Positions 33,742 through 42,917 of a stretch of 64,000 bases of DNA are shown in pieces. Numbering within the stretch: the first letter of the stretch is position 1; each line of letters starts with the position of its first letter. The notes beneath the pieces were generated by a model. That model had not been told where the DNA came from. It did no database searches and worked only from the letters and a program-made list of their open reading frames with translations. Origin of the DNA: Methanoprimaticola sp047501175 (lineage in GTDB: Archaea; Thermoplasmatota; Thermoplasmata; Methanomassiliicoccales; Methanomethylophilaceae); NCBI RefSeq assembly GCF_047501175.1, contig NZ_JBEQWH010000003.1:124001-188000 (forward strand), in the 5' to 3' direction. The position numbers were made by a program, and so were the translations under genes.

Positions 33742-34482
33742 TCACTCCTCGATTCTGTATCCTCTGGGTGTGATGATGCGGCCGTTGGAGATGTATGTCT
33801 GCGAGTTGCCCACGATGACAATGCAGAACATGTCCACGTCCGCAGGATCCAGGTCGCCTAATGTGGTGACCTTGCTCGACTGGTCCACACGGCCGGCGTT
33901 CCTTACGATGCCGACCGGCGTGGTCGCCGGGCGCTTCTTCAAAAGGATTTGGCGAGCCTGCTCGAGATATTCCGTGCGAGTCTTGCTCTTAGGGTTGTAG
34001 ATGCATGTGATGAAGTCCCCCTCGGCGGCCATCTCGACCCTCTTCATGATGAGGTCGAGAGGGGTCATGAGGTCGGAGAGGCTGACGATGACGAGGTCGT
34101 GCATCAGGGGCGCCCCGAGTATGGACGCCGCGGACGATGCCGCGGTTATCCCTGGAACGGTATCGATCTCTATGTCCGCGCCCATCTCGTCGGCGAGCTG
34201 GTAGATGATCCCCGCCATGCCGTATATCCCGGAGTCCCCGGAGGAGACCATGGCGACGTCCTTCCCGGACATCGCATCCTCGATCGCCATCCTGCAGCGC
34301 TCGACCTCCTTCATCATCCCGGTGGCCTTGTACTCCTTGTCGGGGAAGATCGGCTTGAGGAGGTTGATGTACGTCGTGTAGCCGGTGACGATGTCGGCGT
34401 TCTCTATCGTGCGTGCGGCGCGGAAGGTCATGTCGTCCTTTCCGCCGGGTCCGAACCCGACCACGTGAAGCTTTCCTGTCAT
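33742..34482 (-). CDS. cbiH: Cobalt-precorrin-3B C17-methyltransferase (CbiH)
   Basis: A 246-residue SAM uroporphyrin/corrin methylase. It starts with GKLHVVGFGPGGKDDMTFRA, has VSSGDSGIYGMAG (about residue 80), PGITAASSAASILGAPL, and DFITCIYNPKSKTRTEYL, the CbiH/CobJ-specific blocks. It methylates C17 and contracts the ring. The ATG at 34482 lies 5 bp after the cbiF stop. Confidence 0.94.
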   Translation of the reverse strand: MTGKLHVVGFGPGGKDDMTFRAARTIENADIVTGYTTYINLLKPIFPDKEYKATGMMKEVERCRMAIEDAMSGKDVAMVSSGDSGIYGMAGIIYQLADEMGADIEIDTVPGITAASSAASILGAPLMHDLVIVSLSDLMTPLDLIMKRVEMAAEGDFITCIYNPKSKTRTEYLEQARQILLKKRPATTPVGIVRNAGRVDQSSKVTTLGDLDPADVDMFCIVIVGNSQTYISNGRIITPRGYRIEE

Positions 34483-34487
34483 GTCGG

Positions 34488-35243
34488 TCACTCCTTCCCC
34501 TTGCGGAACTCGGTGGTGAAATGCTTGTCGTAGAGCTTGGACAGCTCGTAGTCGTCCCCGAGGCAGTCCCCGACGACGGTCAGGGCGGTCTTCTTGATGC
34601 CGTTGTCCTTGACCTTCTGGGCGATGTCCGCCAATGTCCCGCGGAGGATGATCTGGTCGGGCCATGATGCCTTGTACACCACCCCGACGGGGGTGGTGGG
34701 CTCGTACCCTCCGGCCTCCAGCTGCTCCACCATCTCCTCCATGAACCCGATGGACAGGAAGATGACCATGGTGGCATGATGCCTCGCCAGGTCAGTGAGC
34801 TTCTCGCCCTCGGGCATGGGGGTCCTGCCCTCCATCCTCGTGAATATGACGGTCTGACTCTTGGAGGGCATCGTGTACTCCGCCTTGAGTGCGGCGGCGG
34901 TCGCGAACGCGGACGACACCCCCGGGATGACCTCGTACGTGATGCCGAGCTCGTCGAGCCTGTCCATCTGCTCCCTGTGGGCCCCGTAGATCGCAGGGTC
35001 CCCGGTGTGCACGCGGACGACCTTCTTCCCCTCGGCCTCGGCCTCGGACATGACCTTTATGACCTCGTCGAGGTCCATCAGGGCGCTGTTGTAGATCGCG
35101 GCGCTCTCCTTGTGGCCCTCCAGGACCCCCGGGTTGACCAGCGATCCCGCGTAGATGATCACGTCCGCGCTGTCGATGAGTCTCCTTCCTTTGATGGTGA
35201 TGAGCTCCGGGTCCCCGGGGCCTGCTCCGATGAACGATATCAT
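34488..35243 (-). CDS. cbiF: Cobalt-precorrin-4 C11-methyltransferase (CbiF)
   Basis: A 251-residue methylase beginning ISFIGAGPGDPELITIKG, with YAGSLVNPGVL (typical of CbiF/CobM), HTGDPAIYGAHREQMD and VIPGVSSAFATAAALKAEYT. It methylates C11 of the corrin precursor. The start ATG overlaps the cbiL stop by 4 bp. Confidence 0.95.
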   Translation of the reverse strand: MISFIGAGPGDPELITIKGRRLIDSADVIIYAGSLVNPGVLEGHKESAAIYNSALMDLDEVIKVMSEAEAEGKKVVRVHTGDPAIYGAHREQMDRLDELGITYEVIPGVSSAFATAAALKAEYTMPSKSQTVIFTRMEGRTPMPEGEKLTDLARHHATMVIFLSIGFMEEMVEQLEAGGYEPTTPVGVVYKASWPDQIILRGTLADIAQKVKDNGIKKTALTVVGDCLGDDYELSKLYDKHFTTEFRKGKE

Positions 35244-35956
35244 ATGTCCTTGCCTCCCTTGTTCTTCTTGATTATGACAGTGGTGAAGTACCCGTACCTG
35301 CGGTCGACGTCCATCGGACCGATGTACTGGTCCTCCATGCCGACGTTGCTGACGACCGTGGCCCCGTCCCTGGGGACGCCCAGCGCATCCATCTCCTCCG
35401 CTATGAGGGGCATGGACTTGAACGCCTTCATGACCACGATGTTGTCGAAGTTCTCCAGCGCGTTGTGGAGGAGCTTCGAGTTCTCCTTGGCGACGGGCAC
35501 GACGGCCAGGCCCTCGTTCCCGATCATGAGCGGGATCTCCGCCAGGGCCGCACCGTGGCAGAAGGACGGGATCCCGGGGATGACCTCGGTCTCGTAACCG
35601 CGGGAGGCGATCTCGCTGTCGATGTACATGTAGGTGCTGTATACCCCGACATCGCCGAGGGTGACCATCGCGATGTCCTCCCCGTTGTCGAGGAGCATGC
35701 ACATCTTGTCCATGGCCTCGGCCCTGCACCTCTCCCTGACGGAATCGTCCGGGTCCATGCTGAACAGGAACTCCTCGATGCTCTTCTCAGATACGTCGAC
35801 GACCTGCCTGATGATGTCGAATGCCGTGCTTCCCTCTCCGGCCTTGCGGACAGGATATGCGATTATCCCGCATTTGTCGAGGATCTCCTTCGCCTTCAGG
35901 GTCAGAAGTCCCGGGTCCCCGGGACCGACCCCGATGCCGTACAGCTTGCCTGCCAT
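35240..35956 (-). CDS. cbiL: Cobalt-precorrin-2 C20-methyltransferase (CbiL)
   Basis: A 238-residue methylase starting GKLYGIGVGPGDPGLLTLKA, with AYPVRKAGEGSTAF, TLGDVGVYSTYMYI and GIPSFCHGAALAEIPL, the CbiL/CobI pattern. It is the first committed corrin methylase of the anaerobic route and first gene of the leftward operon. It diverges from cbiD; operator site 7 lies between them. Confidence 0.94.
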   Translation of the reverse strand: MAGKLYGIGVGPGDPGLLTLKAKEILDKCGIIAYPVRKAGEGSTAFDIIRQVVDVSEKSIEEFLFSMDPDDSVRERCRAEAMDKMCMLLDNGEDIAMVTLGDVGVYSTYMYIDSEIASRGYETEVIPGIPSFCHGAALAEIPLMIGNEGLAVVPVAKENSKLLHNALENFDNIVVMKAFKSMPLIAEEMDALGVPRDGATVVSNVGMEDQYIGPMDVDRRYGYFTTVIIKKNKGGKDI

Positions 35957-36010
35957 TATCGAACACGCTTCCTATGGTTCCGCGTTATGGACGAAATATA
36001 ATTTAATGGA

Positions 36011-36027
36011 TTGGTTTATCCATCCAA
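36011..36027. promoter_or_regulatory. 17-bp operator, site 7 (degenerate), in the divergent cbi promoter
   Basis: TTGGTTTATCCATCCAA keeps the TTGG...ATCCAA frame at the same 17-bp spacing with one arm mismatch. It lies between an AT-rich TATA-like AAATATAATTTAA (about 35995-36006) and a ribosome binding site GAGGAG before cbiD. Confidence 0.55.
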
Positions 36028-36042
36028 CAGTGAGGAGACAGA

Positions 36043-37191
36043 ATGAGCCAAGATGCCGGACCCGACGAGATGTTCATCTTCGTGAACAACAGACGCCTGA
36101 GACGCGGACACACGACGGGGACGTGCGCTGCCGCGGCATCCAAGGGCGCCGCCCTGGCCCTGTTGGGGGAGGCGGTCCCCTCGGTGAGGATAACCACTCC
36201 GAAGGGCATCACCCTGGACCTGCCGATAGAGGACCTGAGGGTCACCGATGACGAGGCGTCCTGCGCCGTCAGGAAGGACGGAGGGGACGACATCGATGCG
36301 ACCAGCGGGACGCTGGTCTACTCCACCGTGTCCAGGATCGAGTCCGGCATAGAGGTGGACGGCGGGACCGGCGTCGGGAGGGTCACCAGGAAGGGGCTCG
36401 ACCAGCCGCCCGGGAACGCCGCGATCAACCGCGTCCCCAGGTCGATGATCAGGGAGGCCCTCGAGGACGTCTCCGCCTCGCTTGGGTACACCGGGGGGCT
36501 GAGGGCGGTCATATCCGTCCCCGAGGGGATGGAGATCGCGAGGAAGACGTTCAACCCACGCCTGGGGATCGTGGACGGCATCTCCATCCTTGGCACCAGC
36601 GGGATAGTCGAGCCCATGAGCGAGACCGCGCTCATCGACACCGTGAGGACCGAGATGAGGATGAGGGTCGCCAACGGGGCCGGGACCCTGCTCGTGGTCC
36701 CCGGGAACTACGGGAAGGACTTCTCCGAGGGGATCGACGGCATAGACCCGGAGTTCGCCGTCAAGTGCAGCAACTTCGTGGGCGAGATGCTCGACTGCGC
36801 GGTGGAGCTCGGGGTGGACATCGTGCTGGTGTCCAACCTGGGGAAGATGGTGAAGCTCGCCGGGGGCATAATGAACACGCATTCCAGGAACGCCGATGCG
36901 AGGATGGAGATCCTGGCATCCAACGGGGCCATGGCCGGCGCCTCCCTGGACTGCATCAAAGAGGTCATGGGCTGCATATCGACGGACGATGCGCTGGAGG
37001 TGCTGGACCGCGAGGGGCTCATACCGAAGGTCTCCGAGATCATGATGGGGAAGATAGAGTTCCACATGAACCACCGCACCGGGGGAGCGATCCGCGTCGG
37101 GGCGGTGATGTTCTCGTCGGTCTACGGGCTGCTGGGGAAGACGTCGCTGGCGGACGAGCTCCTCGACAGGGTCAGGGAGGAGTCCCAATGA
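36043..37191 (+). CDS. cbiD: Cobalt-precorrin-5B C1-methyltransferase (CbiD)
   Basis: A 382-residue CbiD with the family start RRGHTTGTCAAAASKGAA (about residue 22). Further blocks are GVGRVTRKGLDQPPGNAAIN, PRLGIVDGISILGTSGIVEP and SNLGKMVKLAGGIMNTHS. It methylates C1 in the anaerobic corrin pathway and is diagnostic for it. GAGGAG precedes the ATG. It is first of the rightward operon; cbiG overlaps its stop by 4 bp. Confidence 0.96.
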   Translation: MSQDAGPDEMFIFVNNRRLRRGHTTGTCAAAASKGAALALLGEAVPSVRITTPKGITLDLPIEDLRVTDDEASCAVRKDGGDDIDATSGTLVYSTVSRIESGIEVDGGTGVGRVTRKGLDQPPGNAAINRVPRSMIREALEDVSASLGYTGGLRAVISVPEGMEIARKTFNPRLGIVDGISILGTSGIVEPMSETALIDTVRTEMRMRVANGAGTLLVVPGNYGKDFSEGIDGIDPEFAVKCSNFVGEMLDCAVELGVDIVLVSNLGKMVKLAGGIMNTHSRNADARMEILASNGAMAGASLDCIKEVMGCISTDDALEVLDREGLIPKVSEIMMGKIEFHMNHRTGGAIRVGAVMFSSVYGLLGKTSLADELLDRVREESQ

Positions 37192-38213
37192 GGATCAGGG
37201 CGGTGGCGTTCTCCGCCAACGGGTGCTCCACGGCGCTGAGGCTGAGGGAGTCGCTGGACGAGGACGTGGAGCTGTTCTGCAAGACGTCCTCGGACACCAT
37301 GGGCATCAGAAGGGTAGAGGGTCCCATGAAGGAGTGGGTCAAGGCGGCGTTCACCGAATGCGACGCCATCGTCTTCGTAGGCGCCCTGGGGATAGCGGTC
37401 CGCTACATCGCGCCCTTCATAAAGAGCAAGACCACCGACCCCGCGGTGGTCGTGATGGACGAGCACGCGAGATGGACCATCGCCCTGCTGTCCGGACACA
37501 TCGGCGGCTGCAACGAGCTGACCGAGAGGATCGCGGAGCGCATGGGGTCCGAGGCGGTGGTGACCACCGCGACGGACCTGAACGGGAAGTTCTCGGTGGA
37601 CACGTTCGCGGAGCACAACGGGATGAGGATATCCAGCATGAAGGTGGCCAAGGACGTGTCCGCACGCGTCCTGGACGGGAGGTTCGTGGGGTTCTGCTCC
37701 GACATCCCGATATCCGGGGAGCTCCCGGAGGGCATAGTCCTCGCTGACGATGGGGCGTTCGGGGTGTGCGTATCCGCGGACCCCGGGAAGAGGCCGTTCG
37801 ACACCACGCTCAACCTGGTGCCCATGGACATCATCCTGGGCATCGGGTGCAGGCGCGACACCGACCCTGACAAGATGGAGTCGTTCATAGAGTGGACGCT
37901 GAGGGAGAACGGGATCGCCAGGGAGAGGGTACTCGCGATAGCCAGCATCGACCTGAAGAAGGACGAGCAGGCCATACTGAGGCTCGCAAAGAAGCTGGAG
38001 GTTCAGGCGCTGTTCTACACCGCGGACGAGCTGAACTCTGTCAAGGGGGAGTTCTCCAAGTCCGATTTCGTCACGAAGATAACCACGGTGGACTGCGTCT
38101 GCGAACGCTCGGCGGTCAAGGCCGGCGGCGAACGGTTCATAAAGCGCAAGACCGCGGAGGACGGCATGACCGTCGCGATCTGCTCCAAAGATGTGGGGGC
38201 GAGGTTCCTTTGA
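37188..38213 (+). CDS. cbiG: Cobalt-precorrin-5A hydrolase (CbiG)
   Basis: A 341-residue CbiG. It has an N-terminal domain (FVGALGIAVRYIAPFIKSK), a mid domain (VVVMDEHARWTIALLSGHIG, then TTATDLNGKFSVDTFA) and a C-terminal domain that begins ILGIGCRRDTD (about residue 225) with AEDGMTVAICSKDVG near the end. It opens the delta-lactone and releases acetaldehyde. ATGA overlap with cbiD; TTGA overlap with the next gene. Confidence 0.94.
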   Translation: MRIRAVAFSANGCSTALRLRESLDEDVELFCKTSSDTMGIRRVEGPMKEWVKAAFTECDAIVFVGALGIAVRYIAPFIKSKTTDPAVVVMDEHARWTIALLSGHIGGCNELTERIAERMGSEAVVTTATDLNGKFSVDTFAEHNGMRISSMKVAKDVSARVLDGRFVGFCSDIPISGELPEGIVLADDGAFGVCVSADPGKRPFDTTLNLVPMDIILGIGCRRDTDPDKMESFIEWTLRENGIARERVLAIASIDLKKDEQAILRLAKKLEVQALFYTADELNSVKGEFSKSDFVTKITTVDCVCERSAVKAGGERFIKRKTAEDGMTVAICSKDVGARFL

Positions 38214-40186
38214 CCGGGGTTTTCGTGTTCTCCGGCACGACCGAGGGGCGTGCCATATCCGGATACCTGCACTCCCGCGGGATCCCCGTCCATGTTCGCG
38301 TCGCGACGGAGTACGGCGCGGTGGTTATGGAGGACGACGACGTGGACGTCCAGGTCGGCAGCTGCGGAGGCGCCGACGGCATCGCCGACACCGTATCGAG
38401 GAACGGATACTCGCTGGTCATAGATGCCACCCACCCGTACGCCAGGAGGATCTCCGAGCACATCCGCGAGGGATGCGCCAAGGCGGGGGTCGAATGCATC
38501 CGCCTCCTGAGGGACGGCGGAAGGGTGCCGGACGACGTGGTCGAGGTGCGTTCCGTGAAGGACGCGGTCGACTTCCTGAAGGGGACCGAGGGCAACATCC
38601 TCGCCTCCACGGGGTCCAACGAGCTCCCCCTCTACGCGGGGATTCCGGGCGACCGCGTGACCGCGCGCGTCCTCTCCACCAGGGCGTCCATGGACAAGGC
38701 CCTGGACCTCGGGTTCGAGGGAAGGAACCTGATCTGCGCCCAGGGCCCGTTCACCGAGGAGGAGAACTACGCCGCGCTGGTCCGTTCCGACGCGAAGTGG
38801 CTGGTCACCAAGGACTCCGGCACCATCGGCGGGTTCCAGGAGAAGGTGAGCGCCGCGCGCCGTGCAGGCGCGAGGATAGTATTGATAAGCAAACCCGAGG
38901 AATCAGGGTACAGCTTCGATGAGGTAGTGAAGATGGTCGACGACAGGCTCGGATTGGAACACATTGGCACGGACGCACCCGCAGGCAGGAGGAAGGTGAC
39001 CCTCATAGGCATCGGGATGGGCCCGGGGGACCTGACCCAGCGCGCGCTGGGGGCGCTGAACGGTGCGGACCTGGTCATCGGAGCGAAGAGGATGCTGGAG
39101 TCGGTGGACTGTTCCGGGAAGGAGACCCTGACCGAATACAGGGCCGACAGGATCGCGGAGTACCTGGACGGGGACACGTGTGCCCGGAACATCGCCTGCC
39201 TCATGTCCGGCGACACCGGCTTCTACAGCGGGGCCAAACAGATACTGGCTCGCCTGGACGGGTCCAAGTACGACATCCAGGTGGAGTGCGGGATCTCGTC
39301 CATCGTGTACCTGGCGTCGAAGCTGGGGGACACCTGGCAGGACGCGTACCTCACCAGCGCCCACGGCAGGGACTCCAACCTCGTCGGTCTCGCGAACACC
39401 CATGCTAAGGTCTTCACGCTGCTGTCCGGACAGGACACGGTTCACGGGATGTGCTCCCTATTCAAGGATTACGGCATGGACGTCACCATCGCCGTCGGTC
39501 AGGACTTCGGGTACCCCACCGAGAGGGTCGTGAAGGGGACCCCCGATGAGCTCCTGGGGATGGAGTTCGGGGACCTCTGCGTGGCCATGATATTCAACCC
39601 CGCCCCCGATAGGCGCAACCCCATCGGGATACCCGACGAATGCTTCACCCGCGGGGACGCGCCCATGACGAAATCCGAGGTCCGCGCGCTGTCCGTGGCG
39701 AAGCTGAAGCTGACGGACGATTCCGTCGTGTACGACATCGGGGCCGGCACCGGCTCCGTGTCCATAGAGATGGCCCTCACCGCCGTGAACGGGAAGGTGT
39801 ACGCCATCGAGAAGGAGGACGTCGCCGCGGACCTCATCGAGGTCAACAAGCGCACGTTCAAGACACCCAACGTGGAGGTCGTGAGGGGACTGGCCCCCGA
39901 AGCCATGAGAGACCTCCCGCTTCCGACGCACGCGTTCATAGGCGGGTCGTCCGGGAACCTGAAGGAGATCGTGAAGTGCCTCCTGTCCAAGAACCCGGAC
40001 GTCAGGATCGCCATCAACTCGGTCACCATCGAGACCATGGCGGAGACCGCCCAGACGATCAAGGAGCTGGACCTCGTGGAGGAGGAGATCGTGAGCGTCA
40101 GCGTCGCCAGGTCCAAGAGGATCGGCGGATACCACCTGATGTTCGGGCAGAACCCCGTGTACATCGCGGTGGTGAGGGGGAGATGA
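38210..40186 (+). CDS. cbiJET: CbiJ-CbiE-CbiT fusion: cobalt-precorrin-6A reductase and precorrin-6B/7 methyltransferases
   Basis: A 658-residue protein joining three corrin enzymes. Residues 1 to about 250 are CbiJ (VFVFSGTTEGRAISGYL; VIDATHPYARRISEHI; TKDSGTIGGFQEKVSAA). Residues about 262-470 are CbiE (KVTLIGIGMGPGDLTQRAL; CLMSGDTGFYSGAKQIL; LTSAHGRDS). Residues about 480-658 are CbiT (MTKSEVRALSVAKLKL; VYDIGAGTGSVSIEMA). CbiE-CbiT fusions (CobL) are well known; the added CbiJ makes one polypeptide of three steps. The start is a TTG at 38210 overlapping the cbiG stop, used because GVFVFSG is the family start and no ATG or GTG fits. Confidence 0.93.
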   Translation: MTGVFVFSGTTEGRAISGYLHSRGIPVHVRVATEYGAVVMEDDDVDVQVGSCGGADGIADTVSRNGYSLVIDATHPYARRISEHIREGCAKAGVECIRLLRDGGRVPDDVVEVRSVKDAVDFLKGTEGNILASTGSNELPLYAGIPGDRVTARVLSTRASMDKALDLGFEGRNLICAQGPFTEEENYAALVRSDAKWLVTKDSGTIGGFQEKVSAARRAGARIVLISKPEESGYSFDEVVKMVDDRLGLEHIGTDAPAGRRKVTLIGIGMGPGDLTQRALGALNGADLVIGAKRMLESVDCSGKETLTEYRADRIAEYLDGDTCARNIACLMSGDTGFYSGAKQILARLDGSKYDIQVECGISSIVYLASKLGDTWQDAYLTSAHGRDSNLVGLANTHAKVFTLLSGQDTVHGMCSLFKDYGMDVTIAVGQDFGYPTERVVKGTPDELLGMEFGDLCVAMIFNPAPDRRNPIGIPDECFTRGDAPMTKSEVRALSVAKLKLTDDSVVYDIGAGTGSVSIEMALTAVNGKVYAIEKEDVAADLIEVNKRTFKTPNVEVVRGLAPEAMRDLPLPTHAFIGGSSGNLKEIVKCLLSKNPDVRIAINSVTIETMAETAQTIKELDLVEEEIVSVSVARSKRIGGYHLMFGQNPVYIAVVRGR

Positions 40187-41544
40187 GCCTTCCGAGGTTC
40201 ATGATTGCCGCTCCCGCCAGCGGCAGCGGGAAGACGCTGGTCACCTGCGGGCTCCTGCAGGCGCTCGTGAACAGGGGCCTGAAGGTCGCCTCGTTCAAGT
40301 GCGGGCCGGACTACATAGACCCGATGTTCCACTCCCGCGTGATCGGCACCAGGTCGAAGAACCTGGACGCGTACTTCGTCGAGGAGGACACCCTCAGGTA
40401 CCTGTTCGGCCGCACCGCCGAGCAGTGCGACATATCCGTCGTCGAGGGGGTCATGGGATTCTACGACGGGGTGTCGTTCGACGGGACGGACGCCAGCTCC
40501 TATGACGTCTCGAACAAGCTGGGCATCCCGGTGGTGCTCCTGGTGAACTGCCGCGGCGCGTCGATATCATCGCTCGCCGTGCTCAAGGGGTTCAAGGAGT
40601 TCAGGGAGAACAACATCCGCGGCGTGATATTCAACCAGATGTCCAAGAAGGTCTACGATGCGGTCGCCCCCCTGGTGAGGGAGATGGGCATCGAACCGTT
40701 CGGGTACGTGCCGAAGGTCACCGACCTCGTGCTGGAGAGCAGGCACCTGGGGCTCGTGCTCCCCGGGGAGATAGATGCCCTGAAGGAGAAGCTCAACAGG
40801 CTGGCCGAGGTCCTGGAGGACTCGCTGGACATAAGTTCCATCATATCCATGGCGGACGGCGCCCCGGACCTGCACTACGAGGCCCCGGACGTGGGTCGCA
40901 TCGAGGGTAATGTGAGGATCGGCCTGGCCGACGACGACGCCTTCTGCTTCACGTACGAGGACAACGTGGAGCTCCTGGAGAGATGCGGCGCGGAGATCGT
41001 GAGGTTCTCGCCGATGCGCGACGAGAGGCTCCCGGACGTGGACGGCATCGTGCTGTCCGGAGGCTACCCCGAGCTCCACGGTGCGGAGCTGGAGGCGAAC
41101 GTCTCCATGCTGGACGACATCAGACGGAAGGTGACCGACGGCCTCCCATGCGTCGCGGAGTGCGGCGGGTTCATGTACCTCCACGAGAGGATGGAGGACA
41201 GGGACGGCGTCGAGAGGAGGATGTGCGGCGTGATCCCCGGGAGGACATGGAACTCCGGGAAGCTGTGCAGGTTCGGGTACGTCACGCTCAGCCCGGTGAC
41301 CTCCGAGGGGGTTACGCGGGGACCGCTGACCGTCAAGGGCCACGAGTTCCACTACTGGGACAGCGAGTGCAACGGCGACGACTGGGAGGCGACGAAGCGC
41401 GGGAACTCATACAGGTGCATCAACGACAACGGCACGATGATCGCCGGATACCCGCACCTCTACTACTACTCAAACCCGGAGATGGCGCTGAGGTTCGTCG
41501 AGAGGTGCAGGGAGCACAGAGACTCGCGGCAGGACCGACCGTGA
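40183..41544 (+). CDS. cbiA: Cobyrinate a,c-diamide synthase (CbiA)
   Basis: A 453-residue CbiA: P-loop AAPASGSGKTLVTCGLL at residue 9, FKCGPDYIDPMFHS, VEGVMGFYDG, and a C-terminal glutaminase (VLSGGYPELHGAELEAN; CVAECGGFMYLHE with the Cys; VKGHEFHYWDSE). It amidates the a and c acetates of cobyrinate. It is paralogous to CfbB at 16129-17472 and assigned to cobalamin by its place at the end of the cbi operon (4-bp overlap with cbiJET). cbiB, cbiP and the nucleotide-loop genes are not in the window. Confidence 0.93.
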   Translation: MSLPRFMIAAPASGSGKTLVTCGLLQALVNRGLKVASFKCGPDYIDPMFHSRVIGTRSKNLDAYFVEEDTLRYLFGRTAEQCDISVVEGVMGFYDGVSFDGTDASSYDVSNKLGIPVVLLVNCRGASISSLAVLKGFKEFRENNIRGVIFNQMSKKVYDAVAPLVREMGIEPFGYVPKVTDLVLESRHLGLVLPGEIDALKEKLNRLAEVLEDSLDISSIISMADGAPDLHYEAPDVGRIEGNVRIGLADDDAFCFTYEDNVELLERCGAEIVRFSPMRDERLPDVDGIVLSGGYPELHGAELEANVSMLDDIRRKVTDGLPCVAECGGFMYLHERMEDRDGVERRMCGVIPGRTWNSGKLCRFGYVTLSPVTSEGVTRGPLTVKGHEFHYWDSECNGDDWEATKRGNSYRCINDNGTMIAGYPHLYYYSNPEMALRFVERCREHRDSRQDRP

Positions 41545-41627
41545 AGACCGGGCATGCGCCCGGCATCGGTCTCATTTCTTTTACTCGATCATCATTCGAC
41601 GCGATCCCATACAACGGTCGTTTCCGG

Positions 41628-42887
41628 TCAGGGACCGAGGCACGTTATCGGTACGACCCAGACGCCATCGTCCCTTCTATACGCGGTGCCGACGGATGTC
41701 AGCACCATCAGGAAGGACGGCTCCCCGAGTGCCTCGGTATTGACGCGGTCCCTGAGTCTCAACAGGTTCCTGGCCCCGCTCTCGATGCCGTCCACTCCGA
41801 GCTTGACCTCCACGGGAGCCCACCTGCCGTCCTTCAGATGGATGACGGCATCCGCCTCTAGGCCGGAGCTGTCCCTATAATGGAACAGTTCCCCACCGAT
41901 CGGTTGGGAGTATATGCGCAGGTCCCTGTCGCAAAGGGACTCGAAGTAGAACCCGGCGGTCCTGAGGTCTGAGAGCAGTCCATCCACATCGAGGCCCATG
42001 GCGGCGATGGCGAGTGACGGGTCGGAGAACTGCTTCTTCGCTGATGTACGAATGGCTGTGGCCGAACGCACAGAGGGGTTCCATGCCTCGATGTCCTCGG
42101 TGACGAATATCTTGGAGAGGGCACCCAGATAGCTCTTGACGGTCTTGTCCGATATCGAACCGCTGTCCCCGATGACATCTGCCACGATGGTGGAGATCTT
42201 CACAGGAGTGGAGATGTTGCGGGCGAGGGACCTCAGGACCTTCCGTACCGAGGAAGAATCGTATTTAACACCATCTGCACGAGATACTTCGCTTTCTACT
42301 ATCGCATCCACGTAACCCTCTGCGTACGTACCATCATCGATATCGTTGATGATAGCAAAAGGCCACCCTCCACGGACCATTGCCCGAAAAATATCCCTGA
42401 CAGTGAGATCCGATGATGCGAACCCCGATACTTTTCCATCAAATAAATCCTTCATTGACACTTTTCCATTGGACTCTCCTGATTCGAATAGGCTCATTGG
42501 CCTCATAGTCACACGTGCAATTCTCCCAACACCCGTATGATGGTATGTCTCCTCAGGAGGTACAGACGATCCCGTTAGTATAAACTGTCCCGTGATTCCT
42601 CTCTCATCTATCACATCCCTTACAGCATCCCAAATCTGAGGAGCGGCCTGCCACTCATCGATAAGGCGGGGACTCTCTCCAGGAAGGATATCACGCGGAG
42701 ATGTACGAGCCAACTCTAGGGTTCCAGGGTTTCTGGTATCGATAATATGAACCATGCTATTGGAAAATCTCTTTGCAGTACTAGTTTTTCCACAACCTTT
42801 AGCACCTTGGATTAATATTGCTCCAAACGACTTCATCCGCTTTTCAACATACGAATCTATGACGCGAGGACGATACTCAGAACCCAT
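41628..42887 (-). CDS. AAA ATPase with DUF4143-like domain, second subfamily
   Basis: A 419-residue protein: Walker A QGAKGCGKTSTA (about residue 30), Walker B SPRLIDEWQAAPQIWD, sensor ILTGSSVPPEETYHHTGVGR, HIGH similarity of block order to 27955-29271, and a C-terminal DAVIHLKDGRWAPVEVKLG. Function unknown. Its 5' half is visibly more AT-rich than its 3' half and than neighbouring genes, which may hint at a mosaic origin. Four tandem 23-bp repeats lie directly upstream. Confidence 0.83.
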   Translation of the reverse strand: MGSEYRPRVIDSYVEKRMKSFGAILIQGAKGCGKTSTAKRFSNSMVHIIDTRNPGTLELARTSPRDILPGESPRLIDEWQAAPQIWDAVRDVIDERGITGQFILTGSSVPPEETYHHTGVGRIARVTMRPMSLFESGESNGKVSMKDLFDGKVSGFASSDLTVRDIFRAMVRGGWPFAIINDIDDGTYAEGYVDAIVESEVSRADGVKYDSSSVRKVLRSLARNISTPVKISTIVADVIGDSGSISDKTVKSYLGALSKIFVTEDIEAWNPSVRSATAIRTSAKKQFSDPSLAIAAMGLDVDGLLSDLRTAGFYFESLCDRDLRIYSQPIGGELFHYRDSSGLEADAVIHLKDGRWAPVEVKLGVDGIESGARNLLRLRDRVNTEALGEPSFLMVLTSVGTAYRRDDGVWVVPITCLGP

Positions 42888-42917
42888 AGATGGTCATCAC
42901 CGAAGATGAATATGAAT

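Noticed and set aside
37892..38209. Upstream extension of the cbiJET frame inside cbiG
   Set aside because: No similarity before the TTG at 38210; cbiG is conserved in the other frame.
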